From positions 1 to 25,886 of the forward strand of contig DLRL01000077.1 of assembly GCA_002501085.1 (NCBI GenBank): a stretch of DNA of 25,886 nucleotides. Reading direction: 5' to 3'. The number at the start of each line of letters is the position of its first letter. The stretch's first letter is position 1. The translations under genes and the position numbers were made by a program. This DNA is from Gemmatimonadales bacterium UBA7889 (GTDB lineage: Bacteria > Gemmatimonadota > Gemmatimonadetes > Longimicrobiales > Gaopeijiaceae). Under the pieces are notes generated by a model, which saw only the letters and a list, made by a program, of their open reading frames with translations, made no database searches and had not been told where the DNA came from. Shown one piece after another: positions 1-9,040 of the stretch.

Positions 1-561
1 CCTGTACTTCGTGGCAAGTGGGTCATGGAAGTGCTGCTTGGTACGCCGCCACCGCCACCGCCACCAGGGGTCCCTACTCTTGAGGATACTAAAGGCTCGG
101 CAGATGGGCGCTTAATAACTACTCGTGAGCGGATGGAGATTCACAGGGCGAATCCCGCTTGTGAATCTTGTCATAAACTCATGGACCCCATCGGTCTCGC
201 ACTCGATAATTATGACGTGACAGGTAGGTGGCGCACCCGTGAGAACGGAGCGCCGCTTGATACCAAGGGTGAGTTTTACGACGGCACCCCTATTGAGACT
301 CCGGGCGACCTAACGCAGGCTTTATTGAATCGACCCACACCTCTGGTGAGGACTTTTACTGAAAATCTCATGGCATATGCACTTGGTCGGCGACTAGAGT
401 ATTACGATCAACCGACTGTTAGGGATATCACGAATCAGGCTGAAGTGAATAGCTATCGCCTCTCATCGTTTATCCTTGGGATCGTGAAAAGCCATGCTTT
501 CCAGAAGCAAAGAGCAGGGGGGAGCGTCCAGGTTCCTTTGGGTGAACAAGAGAGCCACTGA
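1..561 (+). CDS. DUF1592/DUF1588/DUF1585-type c-type cytochrome protein, C-terminal fragment
   Basis: The reading frame is open from the first base, so the gene starts to the left of the window and only its last ~186 residues are present. The visible part begins with an Arg-Gly-Lys-Trp stretch followed by a Leu-Leu-Gly-Thr plus poly-proline segment, the pattern I associate with DUF1588 in large planctomycete-type cytochrome proteins. A single heme c site, CESCH, lies at 160-174 and is followed by a Met-Asp-Pro-Ile-Gly-Leu stretch typical of this family. The C-terminal ~80 residues match the DUF1585 style (Leu-Met-Ala-Tyr-Ala-Leu-Gly-Arg-Arg, then a Ser-His-Ala-Phe-Gln ending). The protein should be exported, because heme c is attached outside the cytoplasm. 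The next gene starts 16 bases downstream and encodes a DUF1552 protein, the usual neighbour of this family. Biochemical function is unknown. Confidence 0.85.
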   Translation, partial: PVLRGKWVMEVLLGTPPPPPPPGVPTLEDTKGSADGRLITTRERMEIHRANPACESCHKLMDPIGLALDNYDVTGRWRTRENGAPLDTKGEFYDGTPIETPGDLTQALLNRPTPLVRTFTENLMAYALGRRLEYYDQPTVRDITNQAEVNSYRLSSFILGIVKSHAFQKQRAGGSVQVPLGEQESH

Positions 562-577
562 GGAGATTAGCGAGAAT

Positions 578-1981
578 ATGAACTTTATTACCGGTAAGCA
601 GATCGGAAGACGAACGTTCTTGCGCGGAGTAGGTTCTGCCGTAGCGCTCCCCTTCTTGGGTGCGATGGTTCCTGCGGGTCGAGTATTATCTGGTTCCCAA
701 GCACTCGCTGATCCGACACGTCTGATTGCTATCGAAATTGTCCATGGCGCTGCGGGGAGCAACGAATGGGGAGCTACTCAGGATCTCTGGTCACCAGCTG
801 AGGCTGGTCGGGAATTCGACCTAACTCCTAGTTCGCTCCTGCCGCTGGAGGATTACCGCAAGTATCTGACCATCATCAGTAATACTGACGTCCGTCAAGC
901 TGAGGCATCGAAGCCGAAGGAAATTGGGGGTGACCATTTCAGATCCAGTGCCGTATTCCTGACGCAGGCTCACCCCAAGCAGACCGAGAGTTCTGACGTA
1001 TATGTAGGAGCGTCATTGGATCAGCTTTATGCAACTCGCTTCGGGCAGGATACCCCTATTCCGTCTATGCAGCTCTGCATCGAAAATGTTGATCAAGCAG
1101 GAGGGTGTGCATACGGATATGCATGTGTGTATACAGACACGATTAGTTGGGCTTCTGCCTCTGAGCCGCTCCCAATGATCCGTGATCCAAGGATCGCGTT
1201 TGATCGTCTTTTCGGGGCTGGTGGAAGTCCGGAAGCTCGAGCAGCACGCCGTCGGACAAGCCAGAGTATTCTGGACTGGGTTAGTGAGGATATAGCTGAC
1301 CTAAAGCGCACACTTGGCCCTAATGATCAGATCCGATTGGAGCGGTACTTGGAAGATGTCAGGGAACTTGAGCGCCGGATTGAAGGTGTCGAAGTGAAAA
1401 ACCGTTCCGGAGAGGTCCGTGAGCTTCCAGAGGCACCGGCGGGTGTCCCCGATTCTTTCAGTGAACATGTTCGCTTGATGTTCGACCTCCAAGCTCTCGC
1501 ATTCGCATCCGACATGACCAGGGTCTTCTCACTTAAGCTTGGTCGGGATGCATCATCACGTGTATATCCAGAGAGTGGAACTGACACCCCGTTCCATCCA
1601 GGATCACATCATAATGGGAGAGAGGAAGGAGTCTTGGATTTTGCGACGATCAATAAGTACCACGTTGGCATGCTTCCTTATCTCATGGATAAGTTGAGCG
1701 AGGTCTACGAGGGTGATACTCATCTCCTTGATAAGACGATGATTATCTATGGTTCACCAATGGCAGACGGTAATCTTCACAACCATCGCCGGTGTCCTTT
1801 GATTACTCTTGGTGGCGCTAATGGGCAGCTTGACAATAACCTCCACGTGAGGGCACCGGATGGTACCCCTATGGCAAATGCTATGTTAACACTGATGCAT
1901 AAGCTTGGTATGGGTGACGTTGAGGGTTTCGGGGATAGTACTGGAGAGTTGTCACTCACGGCACCAACGAGCAAGGGTTAA
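578..1981 (+). CDS. DUF1552 family protein with Tat signal
   Basis: This gene encodes about 467 residues. I chose the ATG at 578, preceded by AGGAG at 561-565, over an upstream ATG at 494 that lies inside the previous gene. With this start the protein opens with a twin-arginine signal: R11-R12 in a Gly-Arg-Arg-Thr-Phe-Leu-Arg-Gly context, then a hydrophobic stretch to about residue 30. That implies folded export to the periplasm. The body resembles DUF1552, including a Phe-His-Pro-Gly-Ser-His-His segment and a later His-Asn-His-Arg-Arg-Cys segment that are possible metal-binding positions. The family is commonly paired with DUF1592/DUF1588 cytochromes, as here, and its activity is not known. 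Any link to phosphatase-like or sulfatase-like folds is only a guess from the related DUF1501 family. Confidence 0.88.
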   Translation: MNFITGKQIGRRTFLRGVGSAVALPFLGAMVPAGRVLSGSQALADPTRLIAIEIVHGAAGSNEWGATQDLWSPAEAGREFDLTPSSLLPLEDYRKYLTIISNTDVRQAEASKPKEIGGDHFRSSAVFLTQAHPKQTESSDVYVGASLDQLYATRFGQDTPIPSMQLCIENVDQAGGCAYGYACVYTDTISWASASEPLPMIRDPRIAFDRLFGAGGSPEARAARRRTSQSILDWVSEDIADLKRTLGPNDQIRLERYLEDVRELERRIEGVEVKNRSGEVRELPEAPAGVPDSFSEHVRLMFDLQALAFASDMTRVFSLKLGRDASSRVYPESGTDTPFHPGSHHNGREEGVLDFATINKYHVGMLPYLMDKLSEVYEGDTHLLDKTMIIYGSPMADGNLHNHRRCPLITLGGANGQLDNNLHVRAPDGTPMANAMLTLMHKLGMGDVEGFGDSTGELSLTAPTSKG

Positions 1982-1990
1982 GGGGGCATT

Positions 1991-3793
1991 TTGGGATTGA
2001 GTGCAGACCGCGCTTCTAGGAAGTTATCAGTGAGGACTTGGGTCTCTATGGGTCTCTGCTTTTTCCTGGTTGCAGCCGTTCCGGCAGATGCCCCCATTGC
2101 AGATGCGTCCATGCGCAATGATGCGGCTCAAGTGAGGCTATTAGTAGCGAACGGTGCGGAACTGAATGCCGCTCACGGAGACGGCATGACTGGTCTTCAC
2201 TGGGCTGCTGAGAATGGGAATCCTGAAATTGCGAGCATCCTTCTGGAATCTGGGGCAGATGTTGAGGCCGTAACACGGCTCGGGGCGTACCGTCCGCTTC
2301 ACCTTGCAGCTCGCCGGGGAGATGCGTCAGTCATTCAGCTTCTACTGGATGCGTCAGCAGATCCTGAAGCTGAGAGTGCGACAGGGGGCGTGACACCGCT
2401 CCATTTTGCCGCCGCGTCCGGAAGGGCAGCATCAGTTCAAGCGCTGATCGATCATGGTGTCGAGCTTGATGCAAGAGAGTCAATATGGGGTCAGACTCCT
2501 CTAATGTTTGCCGCAGCAACTGGACGTACAGAGGTCATCCGATTGCTTCTTCAAGTTGGAGCTGACCCGGCTTTGACAGCTGCGGTGATCGATATGCCGT
2601 CACGTGATGAGTTTGATCGCCAGGATCAGCAGGCTCGGCGAGCACGGATGGCAGAGACTGAGCCGACAGTTGATCGAACAAGAGAAGTGAGGCAAGGAGG
2701 TACTGAACAAAGGCAAGCTACCTCCGGTTCCGGAGGGGCCCGGAGTGAACAGGACCTGCTGTTGGTCCAGCAAAGGGACAGGGTCAATCAACCACTCTCT
2801 CACGCTCAGCTAGTGGGAGGATACGGTGGTATGACTGCTCTTTTAATGGCTGTTCGTGATGGCCATGCCTCAACAGCCTTCGCTCTTCTGGATCATGGAG
2901 TGGAAATCGATCAGGTGAGTGCAGGGGATCACACTTCTCCTCTCCTCATGGCGCTTATTAATGGCCACTTCGGTCTAGCGATGGAGCTTTTCAAACGTGG
3001 TGCTGACCCAACGGTCGCGAGTGATGCTGGTGCGACACCGCTATACATAGCACTGAATACAGAGTGGATCCCTAAATCACGGCATCCACAGCCTACGCAC
3101 CGTCTTCAACAGGAAGTCACATATCTGGATCTGATGAAGGCATTCCTAGAAGCAGGAGTCGACCCTAATGTGAGGCTCACGAAGCAGCTTTGGTACACGA
3201 CATTTGGTGATGACTACCTAAGGACCAATAGGACTGGGGCGACTCCATTCTGGCGAGCTGCGTATGGATTGGACCTTAGAGCCATGAGGTTACTGATAGA
3301 GTACGGAGCTGATCCGAATATCCCAACGCAGAAAACTGCCGGTAGAAGTTATCGTGGAAGGGGTGAGGCTCAATCTGACGTGCTGGATCCTTCTGGACTT
3401 CCTCCTGTGCGCGTTGGAGGTCCTGGCGCCTGGCCAATTCATGCAGCGTCAGGGATAGGATACGGCGAAGGGTTCGCTGCGAACATTCATAGGCATGTGC
3501 CAGAGAGTTGGGTTTCCTCAGTGCGTTACCTGATTGAAGAGCTCGGGGCTGATGTCAATGCCAGAGACCATAATGGGTACACAGCTTTGCATCACGCAGC
3601 AGCTCGGGGAGATAATGAGTTGATTCTTTATCTGGTATCTCAGGGGGCTGATGTCTCAGTAGTTAGTCGCAGAGGTCAAACGGTAGCGGATATGGCGAAT
3701 GGTCCGGTTCAGAGAATCCTTCCGTTCCTTCCTACCGTAGCACTTCTGGAAGGACTTGGTTCTCAGAATAATCACAACTGCGTGGCTTGCTGA
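1991..3793 (+). CDS. Secreted ankyrin-repeat protein with terminal CxxC
   Basis: This protein has up to 600 residues. Two starts are plausible: TTG at 1991 (AAGGGGG just upstream) and GTG at 2030 (TAGGAAG at 2017-2023). Either leaves a basic N-terminus and a hydrophobic signal segment ending near Val-Pro-Ala-Asp-Ala. Four ankyrin repeats follow at roughly residues 40-195. A charged, Gln/Arg/Glu-rich insert at about 195-265 comes next. Further repeats (Leu-Leu-Met-Ala, Phe-Trp-Arg-Ala-Ala and Leu-His-His-Ala-Ala types) run to about residue 565. The last four residues are Cys-Val-Ala-Cys. The gene begins 9 bases after the DUF1552 gene, suggesting one transcript with the two upstream export-type genes. 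A scaffold or partner role outside the cytoplasm is inferred from the signal and repeats. No catalytic motif is visible. Confidence 0.85.
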   Translation: MGLSADRASRKLSVRTWVSMGLCFFLVAAVPADAPIADASMRNDAAQVRLLVANGAELNAAHGDGMTGLHWAAENGNPEIASILLESGADVEAVTRLGAYRPLHLAARRGDASVIQLLLDASADPEAESATGGVTPLHFAAASGRAASVQALIDHGVELDARESIWGQTPLMFAAATGRTEVIRLLLQVGADPALTAAVIDMPSRDEFDRQDQQARRARMAETEPTVDRTREVRQGGTEQRQATSGSGGARSEQDLLLVQQRDRVNQPLSHAQLVGGYGGMTALLMAVRDGHASTAFALLDHGVEIDQVSAGDHTSPLLMALINGHFGLAMELFKRGADPTVASDAGATPLYIALNTEWIPKSRHPQPTHRLQQEVTYLDLMKAFLEAGVDPNVRLTKQLWYTTFGDDYLRTNRTGATPFWRAAYGLDLRAMRLLIEYGADPNIPTQKTAGRSYRGRGEAQSDVLDPSGLPPVRVGGPGAWPIHAASGIGYGEGFAANIHRHVPESWVSSVRYLIEELGADVNARDHNGYTALHHAAARGDNELILYLVSQGADVSVVSRRGQTVADMANGPVQRILPFLPTVALLEGLGSQNNHNCVAC

Positions 3794-4000
3794 CCTGAGA
3801 AGAACAATGAGCATCCCTGCGGGTCTCTCACAAAGGAGCCCCAATACGCCTGGGGGCCAAGGTACCGAGGGTTAGCCACTCTAGCTCATACTGAATAGAC
3901 TGGTTTTACCCGGCATCAAACAGTGCACCTTTCCTGGTCAGTCCGGATATTGATGTGTACCGTTGGAACGTGGAAATACTCCTACTTTGAGGTTACACAG
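3794..4000 (+). other. Intergenic gap before the sortilin-like gene
   Basis: This 207-base gap has no convincing gene. A short GC-rich inverted repeat (GCCCC at 3838-3842 with GGGGC at 3853-3857) is present but lacks a T-run, so I do not call it a terminator. A TTGATG (3950-3955) and AATACT (3975-3980) pair sits upstream of the next gene, but its 19-base spacing makes it a weak promoter candidate. A GTG at 3923 is in frame with the downstream gene but would place a long leader before an obvious signal peptide. Confidence 0.4.
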
Positions 4001-7000
4001 ATGCACTGTCGTTGGCTTTTTCTCGGAATGGTTAGTGTGGCTCTCACAGGTGTTCCAGCGAGCGCACAGATAACAAGTGGGGAACTCTCAGCTGCTAAGC
4101 AGGTGCTTAAGTGGCGCGAGATAGGTCCGACGATTATGAGTGGCCGCATTTCAGATATTGCCGTCGTCGAATCGGATCCGAGCACCTTCTATGTGGGCAC
4201 AGCAACAGGTGGAATCTGGAAAACTGAGAATGCAGGGACAACTTTTGAACCGCTTTTCCAAGGAGAGAAAACTTCCTCCATCGGTGATGTAACGGTTTCA
4301 CCATCGAACCCGAACGTTATTTGGACGGGCACAGGTGAACCTCAGAATCGCCAATCTTCCCCCTGGGGGAATGGGGTATACCGCTCGACTGACGCAGGTG
4401 CGTCTTGGGCCCATCTTGGCCTGGAGAACACGCATCACATATCCAGGATCCAGGTGCATCCCATGGATCCTGAGGTCGCATATGTGGCAGCTGTGGGGCA
4501 CCTATGGGGTTCGAATACGGAAAGGGGAGTCTACAAGACAACAGATGGGGGACAGACCTGGGAGCATGTTCTGTTCGTTGATGAGCATACAGGCGCGATC
4601 GACTTAGTAATGGACCCCAATGATCCGATGACACTGTTTGTTGCAATGTACCAGAGACAACGTCGGGCTTGGGGCTTTAATGGGGGTGGGCCCGGTAGTG
4701 GAATTTATCGGACGGTAAATGGTGGGGTTTCCTGGATAGAACTAACCGATGGGTTCCCCCAGGGAGATAAGGGTAGGATTGGGCTGGACGTATACAGGGG
4801 TAACGGGAATCTGGTTTGTGCTCTAGTTGAAGCGGATGCTCGGGCACCAGGCCAAGGCCGGGGTGGTGGTCCCGCCCCCAGTGAGCAGAAGAACGGGGTG
4901 TATTGTTCAAGGAATCGTGGTGACAACTGGGAACAGATGTCGTCTACGAACAATCGTCCGATGTACTACTCACAGATCCGGATCGACCCGAATGACGCAG
5001 AGCGGATATACCTAGGTGGATCAGATCTTTACCGTTCTTCTGACGGGGGAAGAAATTTCACAAATGATGCGGCAGCAGGAGTGCATCTTGATCATCATGC
5101 GCTTTGGATAGATCCAAATAATTCTGATCATCTACTCTTAGGGAGTGACGGAGGTCTGAGCGTGAGTTGGGACCGTTCAGATAATTGGTATCAGTTCAGA
5201 AACTTGCCGGTCTCGCAGTTCTATGAAATCGGTGTAGATAGTAGGGAGCCTTATCATGTATGTGGTGGACTCCAGGATAATGGTTCCTGGTGTGCACCGT
5301 CAGACACGTGGTCGGATCAGGGCATCCGCACTCGAGACTGGTATAATGTTGGAAGTGGAGATGGGTTTTTTACCGTAATGCATCCGGGAAACTCGAACGT
5401 TATGTTTGCTGAATCTCAGGGTGGTAACCTGACTCGTTTGGATCTCACGACGATGGAGCGATCCCGAATTCGCCCAATTGGTCAATCGAACGAAGATGGT
5501 GAGCAACCAGCTTTGCGCTGGAATTGGGACTCCCCAATTCTGCTGTCCGTTCATGACGAAAACACCATCTATGCTGGTGCAAACATTCTCTTCAGATCTC
5601 AGGATCTAGGGCAAACATGGGACCCGATAAGCCCTGACCTTACTCATGAGATCAGTCGGGATTCCCTCTCGATTATGGGTGTTCTTGGTTCAGATCCTCA
5701 GATGTCCTTGAACGATGGTCAATCCAACTACGGAAATCTTACCTCGATCGGGGAATCGCCAGTGAATAGTCAAGTTATTTACACTGGAGCAGACGATGGG
5801 CGGGTTCAGCTTACACAAGATGCCGGCAATACCTGGACTGATCTTACGGACAATATTGAGGGCCTTCCAGACAATGTATATGTGACACGCATCGTCGCAT
5901 CACATGCGGATGCGGGAACGGTCTACATAGCTTTTGACAATCATCGTTCAGATGATTTTTCGCCCTATCTCTTCGTTAGTACAGATTTCGGAAATGAATG
6001 GCGTGCGATAGTGAACGGTTTGCCTCAGTCTTCTCTCAACGCTCTTACTCAACACCCACGTAATCCGAATTTGATTTTTGTTGGAAACGAAATCGGGGTG
6101 TACGTATCAGTCAATGCCGGTGGCCAGTGGGTTCAACTCGACAATGGGCTTCCGACTGTACCGGTAGATGATATCAAAATTGAGCCCAGAGAAAATGATC
6201 TGGTGATAGGAACGCACGGGCGGGGTATTTGGATTATGGATGATATCACTCCGCTTGAAGAACTCACTCCCGAGGCGATTACGGCAGAGGCTCATCTTTT
6301 TGGGATTCAGCCAGCGGTCTCATACAATCGGTACACACCTCAAGGATGGACCCCAGGCATCTTCTCGGCCTCGAATCCGCCGATGGGTGTACGCATGAGG
6401 TATCACTTGGCGGAAGATACAGACGAAGTGTCTCTATCGATCACGGACCTGAGAGGGCAGTCGATCCGCAGATTAGAGGGCACAGGAAATGCAGGCTTAA
6501 ACGAAATGATCTGGGACTTAAGGATTCAAGAAGAAAATTCTGGGGGTGACCCAATGAATCCCGGTCCAAGGGTGCTCCCGGGGACATACTTAGTGCATCT
6601 TGAAGCAGGAAACAGTGTCCTTGAAGGTGAGTTTTCAGTTCGCCTAGATCCCCGTGTCACCATTAGTCAAACTGTGCTACTGGCACGTCACGATGCGATG
6701 ATTTCTTCATACCGCTTATCCGGAGTGGTTTCGGAAGCCAACTCAGCGCTGGGAGAACTGGAGGAACAGCTTGGAGATGCCTTGGATTTACTAGATGAAG
6801 TGAGCCCAAAAAGTGAGGACTTGAAGTCCGAAATTGAGCGTCTTCTAGGAGAGGTTGATGAGATTGGGAATGATCTAGGAGAAGGGGGTAGGGGCGCAAA
6901 CTTGGTTGGTCAAATCGAAGGAGTTACTGGCTCTCCAACTGCTGATCAGTTGCTTCAAATTGAAAAATCATGGGATGAAATGCCCGCATTTATCGATAGA

Positions 7001-7111
7001 CTTAACATCTTAATCACTTCTGAGGTTCCGGCTCTTTATGCACGACTTGATGACGCGGGCATTCGCCCGGACCCTGGGTCTGCGATTGAAATGCCAAGGC
7101 GACGGCGCTAG
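4001..7111 (+). CDS. Secreted sortilin/VPS10-like Asp-box beta-propeller protein
   Basis: This large protein has about 1036 residues. I prefer the ATG at 4001 (TTTGAGG at 3986-3992, 8-base spacing) to the in-frame GTG at 3923. It gives a classic signal peptide ending Ala-Ser-Ala-Gln. The mature protein carries at least eight Asp-box-like turns (Ser/Thr-x-Asp-x-Gly-x-x-Trp style), including Ser-Thr-Asp-Ala-Gly-Ala-Ser-Trp and Thr-Thr-Asp-Gly-Gly-Gln-Thr-Trp, consistent with two stacked beta-propellers of the sortilin/BNR superfamily. These are often annotated as 'glycosyl hydrolase', but no catalytic motif is evident. A segment near residues 800-880 resembles a FlgD-like Ig fold. The last ~150 residues look helical and acidic, and end in a short Arg-rich tail. 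Ligand or substrate is unknown. thrS begins just after the stop. Confidence 0.85.
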   Translation: MHCRWLFLGMVSVALTGVPASAQITSGELSAAKQVLKWREIGPTIMSGRISDIAVVESDPSTFYVGTATGGIWKTENAGTTFEPLFQGEKTSSIGDVTVSPSNPNVIWTGTGEPQNRQSSPWGNGVYRSTDAGASWAHLGLENTHHISRIQVHPMDPEVAYVAAVGHLWGSNTERGVYKTTDGGQTWEHVLFVDEHTGAIDLVMDPNDPMTLFVAMYQRQRRAWGFNGGGPGSGIYRTVNGGVSWIELTDGFPQGDKGRIGLDVYRGNGNLVCALVEADARAPGQGRGGGPAPSEQKNGVYCSRNRGDNWEQMSSTNNRPMYYSQIRIDPNDAERIYLGGSDLYRSSDGGRNFTNDAAAGVHLDHHALWIDPNNSDHLLLGSDGGLSVSWDRSDNWYQFRNLPVSQFYEIGVDSREPYHVCGGLQDNGSWCAPSDTWSDQGIRTRDWYNVGSGDGFFTVMHPGNSNVMFAESQGGNLTRLDLTTMERSRIRPIGQSNEDGEQPALRWNWDSPILLSVHDENTIYAGANILFRSQDLGQTWDPISPDLTHEISRDSLSIMGVLGSDPQMSLNDGQSNYGNLTSIGESPVNSQVIYTGADDGRVQLTQDAGNTWTDLTDNIEGLPDNVYVTRIVASHADAGTVYIAFDNHRSDDFSPYLFVSTDFGNEWRAIVNGLPQSSLNALTQHPRNPNLIFVGNEIGVYVSVNAGGQWVQLDNGLPTVPVDDIKIEPRENDLVIGTHGRGIWIMDDITPLEELTPEAITAEAHLFGIQPAVSYNRYTPQGWTPGIFSASNPPMGVRMRYHLAEDTDEVSLSITDLRGQSIRRLEGTGNAGLNEMIWDLRIQEENSGGDPMNPGPRVLPGTYLVHLEAGNSVLEGEFSVRLDPRVTISQTVLLARHDAMISSYRLSGVVSEANSALGELEEQLGDALDLLDEVSPKSEDLKSEIERLLGEVDEIGNDLGEGGRGANLVGQIEGVTGSPTADQLLQIEKSWDEMPAFIDRLNILITSEVPALYARLDDAGIRPDPGSAIEMPRRRR

Positions 7112-7123
7112 GTGATGACGAAC

Positions 7124-9040
7124 ATGGAACAAATTCAGTTAACCCTACCGAACGGTGATGTCCTGACAATGGAGCGCGGTGTGACACCGGGCGAAGTCGC
7201 CAGCTCGATCGGTCCTGGTTTAGCTAAGGCAGCCCTCGCCGCAGTAGTCGATGGAGAGACAGTAGGCCTAATGGATCCTCTTCAGAGTGATGCAGATATT
7301 CGGATCTTGACCTTGAAGGACCCTGAATCACTTCCCGTACTAAGACACTCTGCAGCTCATGTGCTCGCGACTGCAGTCCGAGAGTTGCTTCCAAATGCTG
7401 GAATTGGCTTTGGTCCAGCTATTGAGGAAGGCTTCTACTACGACTTTGACGTAGATACACCGTTCACCCCGGATGACCTAGAAGCCTTTGAGAAGAGAAT
7501 GGTTGAGGTGACTGTAGCCGACCAGCCGTTTGAGAGGCGGCAGGTGACAAAGGATGAGGCTCGCCAGCTTTTCGAGGACGATCCACTCAAACTTGAGCGC
7601 TTAGAGGAATTCGAGGACGATGAGGTAATCACCGTATATCAGAACGGACCATTTCTAGATTTGTGTAAAGGTCCTCATGTGCCGAGCACGGGAAAACTTA
7701 AACATTTCAAGCTTCTTTCTGGTGCGGGTGCCTATTGGCGTGGGGATGAAAAACGTCAAATGCTCCAGCGGATCTATGGGACTGCCTTCCATAGTCACCC
7801 AGAGTTGGATGAACACTTAGATCGGCTTGAAGAAGCAAAGAAAAGAGATCATCGGGTCATAGGAAAAGAACTGGATCTCTTTAGTATCCAGGAAGAGGTT
7901 GGCTCTGGCCTCATCCTGTGGCATCCCCGGGGTGGTATCATCCGTCACACGGTTGAGGAATTCCTAAAAGAAACGCTTCTCGAGCACGAATACGAACTTG
8001 TGTTTACTCCTCAGGTTGCTAGCGAGGAGCTTTACCGGATGAGTGGACACCTCGAGGTGTTTGAGGAAAATATGTTCCCAGTCATGGAAGATGATGGCGC
8101 GCGTTTTCGTATGAAACCTATGAATTGCCCTCATCACTTTATGATCTACAAGACACAGACTCGCTCATATCGCGACCTTCCATTGCGCTTTGCTGAACTT
8201 GGAACCTGCTACCGTTACGAGCGTTCTGGGACCCTACATGGCATGCTTCGCGTGCGCTGCTTCACTCAAGACGATGCCCATATATTTGTGAGGTCTGACC
8301 AAATCGCTGAGGAATATGACCGCCTTCTGGATCTGGCAGACTACCTATTGAAGATCTTTGGTTACGAATATCACCTTGCCCTTTCTAGTCGCCCAGAAAA
8401 AGCAATTGGTGATCCCGAGGTATATGACCAAGCCACTGAGACATTGCGGGGAGTATTAGAGAGGCGAGGAGCGGACTACATCTTAGATGAGGGTGGAGGT
8501 GCCTTCTACGGACCTAAGATTGATGTGAATCTCGTTGATGCGATTGGCCGAGAATGGCAGGGGGGTACATTCCAGCTAGACTTCCAGATGCCTCATCGGT
8601 TCGGGCTTGAATATATCGGTGCCGATAATAAACCCCACCAGGCAGTCGTAATCCATAGAACCTTGCTCGGCTCTATGGAGCGATTCATCGGCGGGTTGAT
8701 AGAACATTATGGTGGTGCGTTCCCCACGTGGATGGCGCCAGAACAGGTCCGAATTCTTCCCGTGGGTGAGCAGTGGAATGAGAGTGCTCGTGAGTTTGCA
8801 AAAGATTTGGAACAGGCGGGTATACGTTCGTCTCTAGAAGCACGAGATACTCTCGGATACCGAATTCGTGATGCAGAGACATTGAAGATCCCATATATGG
8901 GAGTTATCGGAGAACGTGAGGCAACTAACGGCACGGTTGCAGTACGAAGACGTGGCATGGGAAAGAAGCAAGAAGTGATGGACAGGGGCAGCTTCATCGA
9001 TAGGGTAGTAGATGAGATTCAAAACAAGTCTCTTGGCTAG
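7124..9040 (+). CDS. thrS: Threonine--tRNA ligase
   Basis: ThrRS charges tRNA-Thr in the cytoplasm and edits Ser-tRNA-Thr. The 638-residue length fits the full-length bacterial enzyme. An N-terminal TGS domain covers about residues 1-62. The editing domain follows, with H75 and H79 in a His-Ser-Ala-Ala-His motif. The catalytic class II core has the expected zinc ligands C335, H386 and H511, matching E. coli Cys334, His385 and His511. The anticodon-binding domain forms the C-terminus. The frame is open from a GTG at 7112, but ATG 7124 has an AGGTGA (7110-7115) at good spacing and yields the usual Met-x-x-Ile-x-Leu-Thr-Leu-Pro opening. The preceding gene's stop overlaps this ribosome-binding site, so coupling is possible. 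infC, rpmI and rplT follow, a common order. Confidence 0.97.
   Translation: MEQIQLTLPNGDVLTMERGVTPGEVASSIGPGLAKAALAAVVDGETVGLMDPLQSDADIRILTLKDPESLPVLRHSAAHVLATAVRELLPNAGIGFGPAIEEGFYYDFDVDTPFTPDDLEAFEKRMVEVTVADQPFERRQVTKDEARQLFEDDPLKLERLEEFEDDEVITVYQNGPFLDLCKGPHVPSTGKLKHFKLLSGAGAYWRGDEKRQMLQRIYGTAFHSHPELDEHLDRLEEAKKRDHRVIGKELDLFSIQEEVGSGLILWHPRGGIIRHTVEEFLKETLLEHEYELVFTPQVASEELYRMSGHLEVFEENMFPVMEDDGARFRMKPMNCPHHFMIYKTQTRSYRDLPLRFAELGTCYRYERSGTLHGMLRVRCFTQDDAHIFVRSDQIAEEYDRLLDLADYLLKIFGYEYHLALSSRPEKAIGDPEVYDQATETLRGVLERRGADYILDEGGGAFYGPKIDVNLVDAIGREWQGGTFQLDFQMPHRFGLEYIGADNKPHQAVVIHRTLLGSMERFIGGLIEHYGGAFPTWMAPEQVRILPVGEQWNESAREFAKDLEQAGIRSSLEARDTLGYRIRDAETLKIPYMGVIGEREATNGTVAVRRRGMGKKQEVMDRGSFIDRVVDEIQNKSLG

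Noticed and set aside
41..66. CCACCG repeat as a microsatellite of interest
   Set aside because: It encodes the poly-proline stretch normal for this protein family.
494..577. Longer N-terminus for the DUF1552 protein
   Set aside because: It overlaps the end of the previous gene and would put 28 residues before an obvious Tat signal; ATG 578 has its own AGGAG.
1093..1311. Antisense reading frames over the large genes
   Set aside because: They show no family motifs or ribosome-binding sites and shadow well-supported genes on the other strand.
3835..3857. GC-rich inverted repeat after the ankyrin gene as a terminator
   Set aside because: The stem is only five pairs with a ten-base loop and no T-run.
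3923..4000. Extension of the sortilin-like protein from GTG 3923
   Set aside because: It would precede a well-formed signal peptide that starts at ATG 4001 with a good ribosome-binding site.
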